Assembly (NCBI GenBank): GCA_963676095.1
Contig: OY781040.1
Location: 6,944,001-7,008,000, forward strand
DNA from: G963676095 sp963676095
GTDB lineage: Bacteria; Bacteroidota; Bacteroidia; Bacteroidales; Prolixibacteraceae
Direction of reading: 5' to 3'
DNA: 64,000 nt
Part shown: positions 43,687 to 53,355 of the stretch, piece by piece
How positions within the stretch are numbered: the first letter of the stretch is position 1
Layout: each line of letters starts with the position of its first letter
Notes under the pieces: generated by a model
Told to the model about the DNA's origin: nothing
Database searches by the model: none
The model's input: the letters and a program-made list of their open reading frames with translations, nothing else
Position numbers and translations under genes: made by a program

Positions 43687-44730
43687 CTACTTTTCAAGAA
43701 GATATTCAATAACTCTTTTCCCTGGATCGAAAGGGGCTAATTTATCCAGTCCCATTGCTCCGACTGCTGTTTCGATAAGTTGATCGTCTGGGACATCAGG
43801 CGAACTTCCTTCTTTCATCTTAAAATACCTGCCGGCATCAAGTAATGATTTCAATGGAATCAAGCCGATCAATTCTGAGCCTGTAACACGAAGCCCTCTT
43901 TTTCCGGCACTTTTCCGGACTTCTTCGAATGCAGTATGAATAGCGGTTACAGTCAGGTCTGTCAGGTTCATCGAGACCTGTGCGATACCATATTCTTCAA
44001 TGTACCATCCAATCGCCCGTACTTTTTTTAATGTACCCGGCACACGGACAGGTATCCCGTTTTCGTTAGTTAAAACTTCCCCTGTATCCGGGTCATAACA
44101 GGCACGTCCGCTTTCGCGGATTTCGCAGGCGATAGCCTTAGCCTCCCCGGTTGACGGTGTATCCAGGTTTACATTATAGGCAATCAAAAAATCCCGTGCG
44201 CCAATAGTGACCGCCCCTGATCTTTCATTAAAAACTGCCGGACCGTAATCCGGCCTCCATTCAGGGTCCGCCAGTTTTTTTGGAAGCCCCTCGTATTCTC
44301 CGGAGCGGCAATTGGCAAGGCTTTTTCTTTTCTCATCAAATGCGGCAGCCTCATAGCAATAAACGGGGATCGAAAGTTCCTCTCCTACCCGCCTGGCAAG
44401 TTGTCTTGCATATCGGACTGTTTCCTCCAGTGAAATGCCCGAAACCGGAACCAACGGACAAACATCGGTAGCCCCCAAACGGGGATGTTCACCATGATGG
44501 ACACGCATATCTATAAGCTCGGATGCCTTTTTTATACCGCTGAATGCAGCTTCGGCAACGGCCCATGGTGCACCCGCGAATGTAATTACTGTACGGTTAG
44601 CAGCTTTTCCCTGGTCGATATTCAAAAGCTGTATTCCCGGCTTTTCCTTTATCGACAGGGCAATCTGATTGATAATAAATGAATTTCTGCCCTCACTAAA
44701 ATTAGGAACGCATTCTATAATCTGATCCAT
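43687..44730 (-). CDS. ftcD: Glutamate formimidoyltransferase
   Basis: A 347-aa enzyme moving the formimino group from N-formimino-L-glutamate to tetrahydrofolate in histidine degradation. It begins IIECVPNFSEGRNSFIINQI, has RVHHGEHPRLGATDVCPLVP, YNVNLDTPSTGEAKAIA and VRAIGWYIEEYGIAQVSMNL, all hallmark blocks. Only the transferase domain is present (no cyclodeaminase fusion). It starts 5 bp after hutI ends, forming the hutI-ftcD operon. Confidence 0.95.
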   Translation of the reverse strand: MDQIIECVPNFSEGRNSFIINQIALSIKEKPGIQLLNIDQGKAANRTVITFAGAPWAVAEAAFSGIKKASELIDMRVHHGEHPRLGATDVCPLVPVSGISLEETVRYARQLARRVGEELSIPVYCYEAAAFDEKRKSLANCRSGEYEGLPKKLADPEWRPDYGPAVFNERSGAVTIGARDFLIAYNVNLDTPSTGEAKAIACEIRESGRACYDPDTGEVLTNENGIPVRVPGTLKKVRAIGWYIEEYGIAQVSMNLTDLTVTAIHTAFEEVRKSAGKRGLRVTGSELIGLIPLKSLLDAGRYFKMKEGSSPDVPDDQLIETAVGAMGLDKLAPFDPGKRVIEYLLEK

Positions 44731-44735
44731 AAAAT

Positions 44736-45986
44736 CTATTTGATAATTTTCCCGTCAAGTATAACAGTTTCTACCAAATTATTTCCAAAATTATACGGAA
44801 TGGATGCACATCCTTCAATTTCTTTCGTAATAAACATGTTCGCAATTTTGCCTTCACAAAGGCTACCGCATATTCCCTCTACTCCCATGGCATACGCAGA
44901 ATTCAGAGTTGCAGCATTAATAGCCTCCTCCGGAGTAACCTGATAATTAATACATCCAATCGACTGTACGATATTCATATTGCCTGAAGGAAACGACAGC
45001 GGATTATAATCGGAAGCGAACGCAACAGGAAGCCCCGCATCGATCATTCTCCTTGCCGGGATAGCGGTCATATTCATAAAAAAAGCACTTCCCGGGGTAA
45101 TCGTAGGCATCGTCTCTGTTCCCTTAAGAGAATTTATTTCCTCGTCTGCAAAATTTCCCATAAAATCGACTGACAAGGCATTGTATTTTATGCAAGCATG
45201 GATGGCATCTCCGGCATTTGGATCACATACATGGATTTTAGGCCTCAACTCATATTTAATTCCCGCCATTAATATTTGTTCTGTTTCTAACATGGAAAAG
45301 AACCTGTTTCCGCAGGCAATATCAATAAAATCGGCCAGGCCTTCTGCTGATATTTGCGGAATCATCTCATGTACCAGTATTTCAATATATTTCTGCCGCT
45401 CGCTCTTGTACATTTCAGGCATAGCATGGGCGCCCAGAAATGTCGATTTAATAATCAGGGGGCTGTCTTCTTTTAACCGCTTGATTGCCCGGAGGATTTT
45501 AAGTTCCGAATCAACGGTAAGCCCGTAACCACTTTTGATTTCAACAGCTCCGGTCCCGAGTGAAGCTATTTCGGAGAGCCTTGGCAACATCACATTGTAA
45601 AGGTCTGTCTCCGTGCATTTTTTCATAATACGTGACAAGCTTAATATTCCTTCATGCATAAATTTACCGGCATCAAGATTCTCTTTAGCTACCCGTTCGG
45701 CAAATAGCCTCTCCATTTCCAGGGGAAAAGACAGGTGGGTATGAGAATCACAATAGGAAGGAAAAACCAACCTGCCCGAACAATCGAGCTCCATCAATAC
45801 ATCATTGTCAAGTTTTTCATGATCCAGGTCTTTCATTAGCCCCAATCCTTCGATTAAGCCGTCCCGCATAACGATATAGGCGTTATTCAGTACCCGGAGC
45901 CTTGACATTTCACTTCCGGCCTTCAACTTAACAGACGGATCTTCAACCTGTACCAATTCTTTTATATTTTCAAGAACAATTCTCAT
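44736..45986 (-). CDS. hutI: Imidazolonepropionase
   Basis: A 416-aa amidohydrolase opening 4-imidazolone-5-propanoate to N-formimino-glutamate, the step before FtcD. Metal ligands: DSHTHLSF near the start (H-x-H), STFLGAHAMP (third His), and KIHVCDPNAGD, then VAFASDYNPLSFPSGNMNI with the metal Asp. VEIKSGYGLTVDSELKIL is a classic HutI block. hutH and hutU are not in this window. Confidence 0.95.
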   Translation of the reverse strand: MRIVLENIKELVQVEDPSVKLKAGSEMSRLRVLNNAYIVMRDGLIEGLGLMKDLDHEKLDNDVLMELDCSGRLVFPSYCDSHTHLSFPLEMERLFAERVAKENLDAGKFMHEGILSLSRIMKKCTETDLYNVMLPRLSEIASLGTGAVEIKSGYGLTVDSELKILRAIKRLKEDSPLIIKSTFLGAHAMPEMYKSERQKYIEILVHEMIPQISAEGLADFIDIACGNRFFSMLETEQILMAGIKYELRPKIHVCDPNAGDAIHACIKYNALSVDFMGNFADEEINSLKGTETMPTITPGSAFFMNMTAIPARRMIDAGLPVAFASDYNPLSFPSGNMNIVQSIGCINYQVTPEEAINAATLNSAYAMGVEGICGSLCEGKIANMFITKEIEGCASIPYNFGNNLVETVILDGKIIK

Positions 45987-46552
45987 AAGTCCAAAGTATT
46001 TCTCATTTCAACTCAACCATCGCACAATCCGGAAATTTTATCCGGACCAAAATCAGGAAACTGTTTAGCCAGACAGAACATATAAATCTGACAGGAATCT
46101 AGGTTCAAGTTAAAGTAAAAATCTGAAGTATTGAATAAAAACAGGAAGGAATATTGATGAAAATAACGCCAATATGTTGTATAAAATCAAAAACCAAATT
46201 GAAAAACTTTTGTTTCAGAGAAGTATTCATGAAAAATTTCAGACCAGTATGTTATTTTAACACTTCTAAAAATTTAATTCTCTGATACTTTATGAATATT
46301 TTGTTTTTTTAATACTAAAATAGAAAGCTATGAAAACTTTTTCCGGTTTTTTTAAACATCTTTACACAGTTCTTTTATCAATATAGAATAAGCCTTGAAC
46401 GTGTGTTTCAAACAGAAACATGATTATAATGGCTGAAATGTTAATAATCGGATGGCAAATAGCATATGGCAACTCGAGGAAATTTATAAACAAATGAAAA
46501 AGCCTTGGTATTTGTTCCGGGAGAACGTTAATTCAGAAACAGAAAACAAAAT
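45987..46552. other. Long intergenic region between hutI and the DUF5686 gene
   Basis: 566 bp, A+T-rich with several homopolymer runs. I see only very short frames (for example an 18-codon MKTFSGFFKHLYTVLLSI at 46330) and no terminator-class hairpin. Divergent promoters are expected but no clear TAnnTTTG with good spacing was found. Confidence 0.5.
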
Positions 46553-49084
46553 ATGCAAAAACACAGCTTGTCATTTGAACGCTCTGGTTTGAGGGGCATT
46601 CATCTGGTAATGTTATTTATTCTCTTATGCGGGCAGGCCTTTCCGCAACAATTAATGGTCTCTGGTACTGTAACCGATTCCAAAACAGGAGATCCTATTC
46701 CCTATGTAAATATTGTTATTAAAAACACGACCATAGGAACAATTACAGACACCCTAGGTTTTTACAAATTAAAAAGCCCGGCTACCTCCGGCGGAGTGTT
46801 GCGGTTTTCCGCGATTGGCTATTATCCGGAAGAAAAAAGGGTGCCCCAGTCTGGGACTGTAACAGTCTCGATACGTATGAAACCGGAAACCGTCGATATA
46901 TCGGAAGTAAAAGTATCCCCGGATGAAGGCCCTGTAAGAAGGCTTCTTCAAAATATAATCAGTCATAAACATCTAAACGATCCGGACCAGTATAAAAAAT
47001 TTTCGTACCGCAAATATACCAGGTGGGAATACCAGATCAACAATGTCGGCGATAAAATTATTAACTCAAAGGCATTCCGGAATAATCAGTCAGTCTTTAA
47101 AACTGACAAAAAGGACAGTTCGAAATATCTGCCGCTCTATTTTTCGGAACAATTGGTGTTTAACCAGGTTCAGAAAGACCCGCCCAAGCAAAAATCGACT
47201 GTCATAGCTGACAAAACCAATGGAGTCGGTATCCTGAACGACCTGGAAATATCGGGTTATACCAGTGCCCTCGACATGGAAGTCAATTTTTATGACAACT
47301 TCATCAATCTCTTCACACAGAACTTTGTCAGCCCCATTTCCGACAACGGTTGGTTTTTCTACAAATATTTCATCGTCGATAGTACAATGATAAATGGCGT
47401 TAAGCATTACCATGTCAATTTTCAGCCCCGCCGTGCAGGGGAAAATACCTTTAAAGGATATTTCATTGTTGAAAATAAAAATTTCTCACTTACCGAAATT
47501 GACGGAAGTCTCTCAAACACGAACAATATCAACTTTTTAAAAACGATGCGGCTAAAAAGCAATTATTCGTTCGTGAACGATTCTACACCTTTCTATAAAA
47601 GAAACCAGATCGATGCCCTGTTTTATGTAATCCCCTTTAAAACGAAAAAGAAAGACCAGCAGCGGTTGTCGATCTTCTATACCCAGACAGCCAACATAGA
47701 CCAGGTGACAATAAACCCCAAAGAGCCGATTGAGCTCAATAATCCTAAAGCCCGCTACGAAACCATCAACATGCCAAGTGCAACTCATCGTGATTCAGCA
47801 TTCTGGCAGCAAAACCGTATGGAAAAATTATCTCTGAAAGAACATGAGATAACGAACATCATTGATTCTATCACACAGATTAAGACGATTAGTATTGCCA
47901 ATAACCTGGCCAGAATGTCAATGACAAGTTATTATGATATCGGGAAATTTGAGTTGGGACCATATACCAGTTTTTTCAATACCAATAAGGTTGAAGGATA
48001 CCATCTTTTCTTCGGGGCAAGGACCAGTGAAGAGATAAGTGAAAATATGATGTTCTGGGCTGGTATCGGATATGGTACCCTAAATAAAAAAATAAACGGC
48101 ATCTTCGGTTTTGGATACAAATTCCCCACCTCAGACCGGCAGATCCTCAAGTTCTCCTATGAAGATAAAATGGTCAGGACCGGAGAAAACGAAAAAATAC
48201 TGAACCTATATGAAAATTCATTCACATCAACAGAGAACAACCTTGTTTCGCAGCTTCTGAAACGCGATGAACTAAACGAAATTTTCCGCGAACGAAGAAT
48301 GACAGCAAGCTTCGAGCGTGAATGGTACCCTGGACTTATTAACAAAATAACTGCCAGCTACACGAGCCACTTTTCTCCCAAATTTTATCCTTTTATCAGA
48401 AACGGTCAGCCGATTAACTCGGTCTCGGCTGCAGAGATAAACCTTGACACCCGCTTATCCAGGGAAGAGAAACTTGTTGATAACGGATTCCTGAGGCTCT
48501 ACATGGGAACCCAATATCCTATAGTCCACTTTACGATCGGGGGTGGTGAAGTTTTCTATGATAACCAGTCTAACTGGTATGGGAAAGTGGCTTCGACCAT
48601 CAAACAAGAAGTATTTTTCGGGCAAAGCCATCTCGATTATGCCATTGAGTCGGGTATTTACTTTGGCAAACTTCCCTATACTATGCTCGATATACCCAGG
48701 GGAAACGAAACAGTTGGATATTATTCGTACGACTTTAATATGCTCAACTACCTGGAATATGTACATGACAAATACCTGCATACGTACCTGGAATATCATA
48801 TGAACGGCTTTTTCTTCAGAAGAATGCCCCTGCTTAAGAAAACGGACCTGAGGGAAGTGCTGTCGGCCAAGATGATGATAGGATCAGTCAGCAATAAAAA
48901 CCAACAAGTGGTCGAGTTTCCCAATGGTGTCACAAAAATGGACAATCCATACATTGAAGTTGGCGCGGGAATAGAAAACATTTTCAAAATGTTCCGGATA
49001 GAAGCAGTATGGCGCTTGCACCCTGCCTCCGTAATAGGCGCCCCCACTTTTGGTATCCGTGCCAAATTTGAAATTACATTGTAA
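46553..49084 (+). CDS. DUF5686 outer-membrane protein with CarboxypepD_reg-like N-terminal domain
   Basis: An 843-aa protein with signal peptide (about 14-33, LFILLCGQAFPQQ). Next is the CarboxypepD_reg-like beta-sandwich (VSGTVTDSKTGDPIPYVNIV, TITDTLGFYKL), then the DUF5686 part (VSPDEGPVRRLLQNIISHK, FYDNFINLFTQNFVSPISDN) and an outer-membrane beta-barrel ending in FGIRAKFEITL with a terminal aromatic-rich strand. Family function is unknown; such proteins are common in Bacteroidota envelopes. Confidence 0.88.
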   Translation: MQKHSLSFERSGLRGIHLVMLFILLCGQAFPQQLMVSGTVTDSKTGDPIPYVNIVIKNTTIGTITDTLGFYKLKSPATSGGVLRFSAIGYYPEEKRVPQSGTVTVSIRMKPETVDISEVKVSPDEGPVRRLLQNIISHKHLNDPDQYKKFSYRKYTRWEYQINNVGDKIINSKAFRNNQSVFKTDKKDSSKYLPLYFSEQLVFNQVQKDPPKQKSTVIADKTNGVGILNDLEISGYTSALDMEVNFYDNFINLFTQNFVSPISDNGWFFYKYFIVDSTMINGVKHYHVNFQPRRAGENTFKGYFIVENKNFSLTEIDGSLSNTNNINFLKTMRLKSNYSFVNDSTPFYKRNQIDALFYVIPFKTKKKDQQRLSIFYTQTANIDQVTINPKEPIELNNPKARYETINMPSATHRDSAFWQQNRMEKLSLKEHEITNIIDSITQIKTISIANNLARMSMTSYYDIGKFELGPYTSFFNTNKVEGYHLFFGARTSEEISENMMFWAGIGYGTLNKKINGIFGFGYKFPTSDRQILKFSYEDKMVRTGENEKILNLYENSFTSTENNLVSQLLKRDELNEIFRERRMTASFEREWYPGLINKITASYTSHFSPKFYPFIRNGQPINSVSAAEINLDTRLSREEKLVDNGFLRLYMGTQYPIVHFTIGGGEVFYDNQSNWYGKVASTIKQEVFFGQSHLDYAIESGIYFGKLPYTMLDIPRGNETVGYYSYDFNMLNYLEYVHDKYLHTYLEYHMNGFFFRRMPLLKKTDLREVLSAKMMIGSVSNKNQQVVEFPNGVTKMDNPYIEVGAGIENIFKMFRIEAVWRLHPASVIGAPTFGIRAKFEITL

Positions 49085-49106
49085 CACAGTCTTTATCACA
49101 ATAAAA

Positions 49107-49141
49107 AAGCCCGCCATTTCCGACAGCGGGCTTAAATTTTT
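49107..49141. terminator. Bidirectional terminator
   Basis: AAGCCCGC (49107-49114) pairs with GCGGGCTT (49126-49133), loop CATTTCCGACA; followed by AAATTTTT on the plus strand and by TTTTTT on the minus strand. It serves both the DUF5686 gene and the convergent ferredoxin gene. Confidence 0.9.
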
Positions 49142-49154
49142 ATGCAGTCCGGTA

Positions 49155-49325
49155 TTATTCTTCCAAATGAATTGCTTCTACCGGGCAAACTTCGGCGCAC
49201 GAACCACACTCCGTACAAAGGTCAGCATCAATTTTATAAATGTCGCCTTCTGAAATTGCTTCTACCGGACATTCATCAATGCATGTTCCGCATGCAATGC
49301 AGTCGTCTGAAATTACGTATGCCAT
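49155..49325 (-). CDS. 4Fe-4S ferredoxin (2x[4Fe-4S], clostridial type)
   Basis: A 56-aa protein. MAYVISDDCIACGTCIDECP contains the first C-x2-C-x2-C-x3-C-P cluster motif and DLCTECGSCAEVCPVEAIH the second, each flanked by P-V-E-A-I. It is a small electron carrier for anaerobic redox enzymes. The gene is monocistronic with a -7 box and a terminator; its presence agrees with an anaerobic or facultative lifestyle. Confidence 0.95.
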   Translation of the reverse strand: MAYVISDDCIACGTCIDECPVEAISEGDIYKIDADLCTECGSCAEVCPVEAIHLEE

Positions 49326-49354
49326 AACACTTTTTTTTAGTTAGAGAATACGGG

Positions 49355-49362
49355 CAAAAGTA
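49355..49362 (-). promoter_or_regulatory. Bacteroidetes-type -7 box for ferredoxin
   Basis: Reads TACTTTTG (TAnnTTTG) on the minus strand, 30 bases before the ATG at 49325. Confidence 0.5.
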
Positions 49363-49670
49363 CAAAGTTTGCTATAAAATCAAAGTAATCGTTCCGATTT
49401 TTTTATAGCAACCTGTTTATCTATATAAATTCTAAACTTTATGCTATCCGGTTCTTTCATAAAGGATTCAACTAATTCAATTGCATTCTATTTCTACATA
49501 TTCCATGGAAAAGTTTAGTCCGGAGTATCACCTGAGTATAGGTAGAGTATAGATAGAGCGAAGGTGAAGTATAGCTGGCATAGCCTATATGAAACATAAT
49601 AAAATTAAAAATCCAACGCCCCCAACCATCAAAAATGAAAAAAGTAAAAAGGGGAAACGGCTGAATTTTT
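49363..49670. other. Intergenic between divergent ferredoxin and Kelch genes
   Basis: About 308 bp without a gene. It contains a short tandem-like stretch GAGTATAGGTAGAGTATAG then ATAGAGCGAAGGTGAAGTA (about 49532-49571). No function assigned. Confidence 0.4.
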
Positions 49671-49678
49671 TATATTTG
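49671..49678 (+). promoter_or_regulatory. Bacteroidetes-type -7 box for the Kelch lipoprotein
   Basis: TATATTTG (TAnnTTTG), 37 bases before the ATG at 49716. Confidence 0.45.
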
Positions 49679-49715
49679 GAATCAAAAAGACGGAATAAAA
49701 CGAAGGTGTATTTAT

Positions 49716-50999
49716 ATGAAAATATTAATCTTTGCGACATTGCTATCTGTGTTCGTAGCAGGATGCAATAAAGATGAAGATGAAATCCCCGCAACATCTG
49801 TCCAACTTGATAAAAAAGAAATTGAGTTACAAGTCAATGAGAGTTATCAGTTCAGTGTTGTCTGTTTACCGGGAAATGCACGGAACCCGAGCTACATGTG
49901 GACCTCTGATAACGAAAAGATAGCGTCAGTCGATAACGAGGGTAAAGTGACCGCCTTATCGGGAGGGGAAGCGACTATTACTATTTCCGCCAATTCAGGG
50001 GATATCGTATTAAAAGATTCCTGTAAGGTAAAAGTACCCAATGGAAATTGGACCTGTCTCTATGATATTGAAGGAGCTGGCAGATGCGATGCCGTAGGTG
50101 TTGCATGGGAAAATCATGGCTATTTTGGGACCGGGATTAACAGTAACGGGTTCCTTAATGATTTTTGGAGATACGATCCGGTATATAATACGTATACTCA
50201 ATTGTCCAATTTCGCAGGAAGCGCAAGGAAAGGGTCAGTAGCATTTGCCTGTGCAAATAAAATCTACATAGGTACAGGATATGATGGTACAACAACCGAA
50301 GGATTAGCAGATTTTTACGAATACGACATTGACAATGATACCTGGACACAAATTGATGATCTACCAGGCGGAGCAAGATATGGGGCTGTTGCCTTTTCGG
50401 TGGATGATAAGGGATATGTCGGTACCGGATACAATAACGCATATTTAAAGGATTTCTACCAGTATAACCCGACGACTTCCAAATGGGAGCAAATAACAGG
50501 GCTTTATGGAAACAAAAGAAAAGAAGCCGTGGCTTTTGTAATTGACAATGTAGCTTATGTAGGAATGGGTGTGAATAATAACAACTACATTTATGATTTC
50601 TGGAAATTTGATCCTTCTGATTCTATAAATAACACCTGGATACTGCTGCGGAATATTTCCAACACAAATGAAAATGAAAGCTATGATGATGACTATAATG
50701 ACATTGTCGGGGCAGAAGGTGTTGCATTTACGTCGGGAGGAAAAGGATACATAACTACAGGAGGCAGAGGTACAAGTGGTAAAGTTACCTGGGAATATGA
50801 TCCGTCAACTGATCTGTGGCATAAAAAAACAGATTTTGAGGGATTAGCAAGAAAAGGAGCCATTGCGTTTACATTAAATGATGTAGGATATGTGCTGACG
50901 GGGTTTGTTTCAAATGGGTATTATTCGTCAGATATCTGGTATTTCCAGCCTGAAGCAAAACAAGATGACAATGATAACGGTTCAAACCAAGATTTCTGA
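49716..50999 (+). CDS. Lipoprotein with Ig-like (BIG2) and Kelch-repeat beta-propeller domains
   Basis: A 427-aa lipoprotein (lipobox VFVAGC, Cys17). BIG2 domain about 27-105 (WTSDNEKIASVDNEGKVTA, GGEATITIS). Then six Kelch-like blades with the repeated pattern A-v-A-F/W...G-Y/K-x-G-T-G...D-F-W/Y-x-Y-D/N-P...W-x-x: NHGYFGTGINSNGFLNDFWR, NKIYIGTGYDG, KGYVGTGYNNAYLKDFYQY, NVAYVGMGVNN and so on. A surface or periplasmic binding protein is likely; the ligand is unknown. The asparagine/aspartate-rich tail looks unstructured. Confidence 0.9.
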   Translation: MKILIFATLLSVFVAGCNKDEDEIPATSVQLDKKEIELQVNESYQFSVVCLPGNARNPSYMWTSDNEKIASVDNEGKVTALSGGEATITISANSGDIVLKDSCKVKVPNGNWTCLYDIEGAGRCDAVGVAWENHGYFGTGINSNGFLNDFWRYDPVYNTYTQLSNFAGSARKGSVAFACANKIYIGTGYDGTTTEGLADFYEYDIDNDTWTQIDDLPGGARYGAVAFSVDDKGYVGTGYNNAYLKDFYQYNPTTSKWEQITGLYGNKRKEAVAFVIDNVAYVGMGVNNNNYIYDFWKFDPSDSINNTWILLRNISNTNENESYDDDYNDIVGAEGVAFTSGGKGYITTGGRGTSGKVTWEYDPSTDLWHKKTDFEGLARKGAIAFTLNDVGYVLTGFVSNGYYSSDIWYFQPEAKQDDNDNGSNQDF

Positions 51000-51097
51000 A
51001 AATTCACCAATTAATTAATTCAGAATGTGCCTTGGTGGCACAATTATCCAGCATCAAGTATCCAGGATCCAGCATCGATCCATCCAAATCATTATAC

Positions 51098-51105
51098 TAC
51101 TTTTG
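51098..51105 (+). promoter_or_regulatory. Bacteroidetes-type -7 box for the U32 peptidase gene
   Basis: TACTTTTG (TAnnTTTG), 17 bases before the ATG at 51123; this decides for the shorter start over the frame opening at 51027. Confidence 0.55.
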
Positions 51106-51122
51106 CACAAATATCCATTGCT

Positions 51123-53111
51123 ATGATCAAAAAGAAGCCTGAACTATTGCTCCCCGCAGGAAACGTTGAATCGTTTCGTGCAGCAATACATGGAGGGGCT
51201 GATGCCGTTTACCTAGGACTACAACAGTTTAATGCACGTATCCGGGCAAATAATTTCAGGGAAACCGACTTACCGGCCATTATGCAGGAAGCCCGCAAAA
51301 ACGGAGTAAAAGTCTATATCACGCTAAATACCGTTATAAAAAATCAGGAGACAGGAAAGTTAACAGAGTTCTTGGACTGGCTTGAAAAAATGAAGGTCGA
51401 TGGAATTATTTTCCAGGACTGGGGGGTCTTTTATCTCGCGAAAAAATACTTTCCCGGACTAAGGCTACACGCCAGCACGCAACTTGGTACCCACAACTCG
51501 AACGGTGTTATATATGCCTCGCAAACCGGAATCTCGAGAGTTGTGCTCGCGCGCGAATTGATTATGCACGAATTGGAAAGCATAGCAAGTAATTCCACCT
51601 GCGAACTCGAGGTATTTATTCACGGGGCTTTATGCTATTCATTTTCAGGACAATGTTTTTTCAGCAGCTATATCGGGGGCCGGGGAGCTAACAGGGGATT
51701 ATGCAGCCAACCATGCAGGATGGTCTATGAAGACGGCGGACAACCAAAATATCTTTTTAGCCTGAAAGATAATCAACAACTGGAGGTACTTCAAAAATTT
51801 TCAGACCTGGGGATCCATTCGCTCAAGGTAGAAGGCCGCATGAAATCATCGGGTTATGTTTTTCAGGTTGCAAAGGCTTACCGCCTGGCCATCGACAATC
51901 ATCCCAAGGCAACCAACCAGGCAAGGGAAATGCTTGGGCTGGACTTCGGCAGATCCAAATCCGGATATTTTTACGATAAAAATCTGAAAAATGCGATGGC
52001 AGAAACCTCAAATACAGGCATCCGTGTTGGCAATATTATCAGGATGAGTAAAAAAGAAGTCGTATTTACCTCTTCTGTTTCCTTGAAAAATGGTGACAGG
52101 TTGAGGATACGTCATTTGAAAGATGAAAATACCTTCACAATAAAAGTACAGGACCTTTGGGAAGACAACGGGCAATATTCTTTTATTTATGAAGGAGACA
52201 GCAAATTATTTCCCGGCGATGAAGTCTTCTGGATAGGTAGGAAAGAACAATCTTTTCCGTCCAGGCTCCCGAAAGTAGAGTCTGTTGTTAATAAAATACC
52301 GGCACGGCAGCAGGCCGAAATAATCCGAAACCTGATAATCAAAAATAAACAATGTCCGCATGGCTTGTATGTCAGAGTTGGATCCCCCGGATGGCTCAAT
52401 CAGATCCGTTTCGGGGAAGCAGACGGATTTATCCTTTCATTCGGAAGAGAAGATCTTGAATCGTTCGATTTTTCCAGCCCGGATATTCAGCAAAACCGTC
52501 ATAAAATATATATTGAACTGCCTAAATTCATCTCTGAATTACAAATCCGGGCATGGGAATCACTAATCCGTAAAATTCAGGGGGTTGGCATCTGCCGTTT
52601 CTTTATCAGCCATCTGTCTCAAAAACTGTTGACAGGGAATGATAGTATCATTTTAAGCAATGAACAGGTATACGTTTTCAATGATGCTGCGGCACGCCAT
52701 CTTTTCTCACAAAAAATTAAGAATTTCTGTTATCCTGTCGAAAACGATTTTGAAAACCTGAGAACGATGCAAAATAAACAGGGTATTATCCTTTTGCATA
52801 CCTATCCCGAACTCTTTTACTCCAGGATGCCTGTAAAAATAGAGGACAAAAACGGATTTTTCAGGGATGATCATCAAAAAAAGTACAGGAGGATCAGAAA
52901 AGACGGGATGACAATTGTTGTCCCTGATCAGCCAGTAAACCTGTTTCAATACAAAAAAAGGCTGACTGAACTTGGGTTCAACAATTTCATGCTTGACCTG
53001 AAACACCATGAAATTTCAGAAAATTTATGGAAGAAACTAATAAAAAAATATAACAAGGGAGAGCAGGTAATGCCATCGGGAATTTTTAATTTTAAAAAAG
53101 GTCTATTGTAA
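51123..53111 (+). CDS. U32 family peptidase / collagenase-like protein
   Basis: A 662-aa protein. I use the start at 51123 (MIKKKPELLLPAGNVESFRA) because it matches the family and lies after the -7 box. GGADAVYLGLQQFNARIRAN is the N-terminal barrel; LEVFIHGALCYSFSGQCFFS is the U32 signature with its cysteines, followed by GLCSQPCRMVYED. The C-terminal U32 extension is present. Characterised relatives (RlhA, TrhP) hydroxylate C2501 of 23S rRNA or U34 of tRNA rather than cleave collagen; the two-domain size fits the RlhA/YhbU side. Confidence 0.88.
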   Translation: MIKKKPELLLPAGNVESFRAAIHGGADAVYLGLQQFNARIRANNFRETDLPAIMQEARKNGVKVYITLNTVIKNQETGKLTEFLDWLEKMKVDGIIFQDWGVFYLAKKYFPGLRLHASTQLGTHNSNGVIYASQTGISRVVLARELIMHELESIASNSTCELEVFIHGALCYSFSGQCFFSSYIGGRGANRGLCSQPCRMVYEDGGQPKYLFSLKDNQQLEVLQKFSDLGIHSLKVEGRMKSSGYVFQVAKAYRLAIDNHPKATNQAREMLGLDFGRSKSGYFYDKNLKNAMAETSNTGIRVGNIIRMSKKEVVFTSSVSLKNGDRLRIRHLKDENTFTIKVQDLWEDNGQYSFIYEGDSKLFPGDEVFWIGRKEQSFPSRLPKVESVVNKIPARQQAEIIRNLIIKNKQCPHGLYVRVGSPGWLNQIRFGEADGFILSFGREDLESFDFSSPDIQQNRHKIYIELPKFISELQIRAWESLIRKIQGVGICRFFISHLSQKLLTGNDSIILSNEQVYVFNDAAARHLFSQKIKNFCYPVENDFENLRTMQNKQGIILLHTYPELFYSRMPVKIEDKNGFFRDDHQKKYRRIRKDGMTIVVPDQPVNLFQYKKRLTELGFNNFMLDLKHHEISENLWKKLIKKYNKGEQVMPSGIFNFKKGLL

Positions 53112-53355
53112 AAATACAGGACAAATCCACCTGGAAATATAATATTAAAAGGCATTTATTTGAAAAATAAAACGATTACCCTGTTCATTTTTTATATCTT
53201 CGCCAACATAAACAGAATGAACCTGTTTAATATTTACAACACAAAAAACCTGAACCAAAAAGTAATTTTCAGTTCCAGTCGCTGTAACAGGCTTACTAAA
53301 GATACGGCAAGAGGCTAAAGAATAATAATTAACCTGAAATACAGACTTATAACGC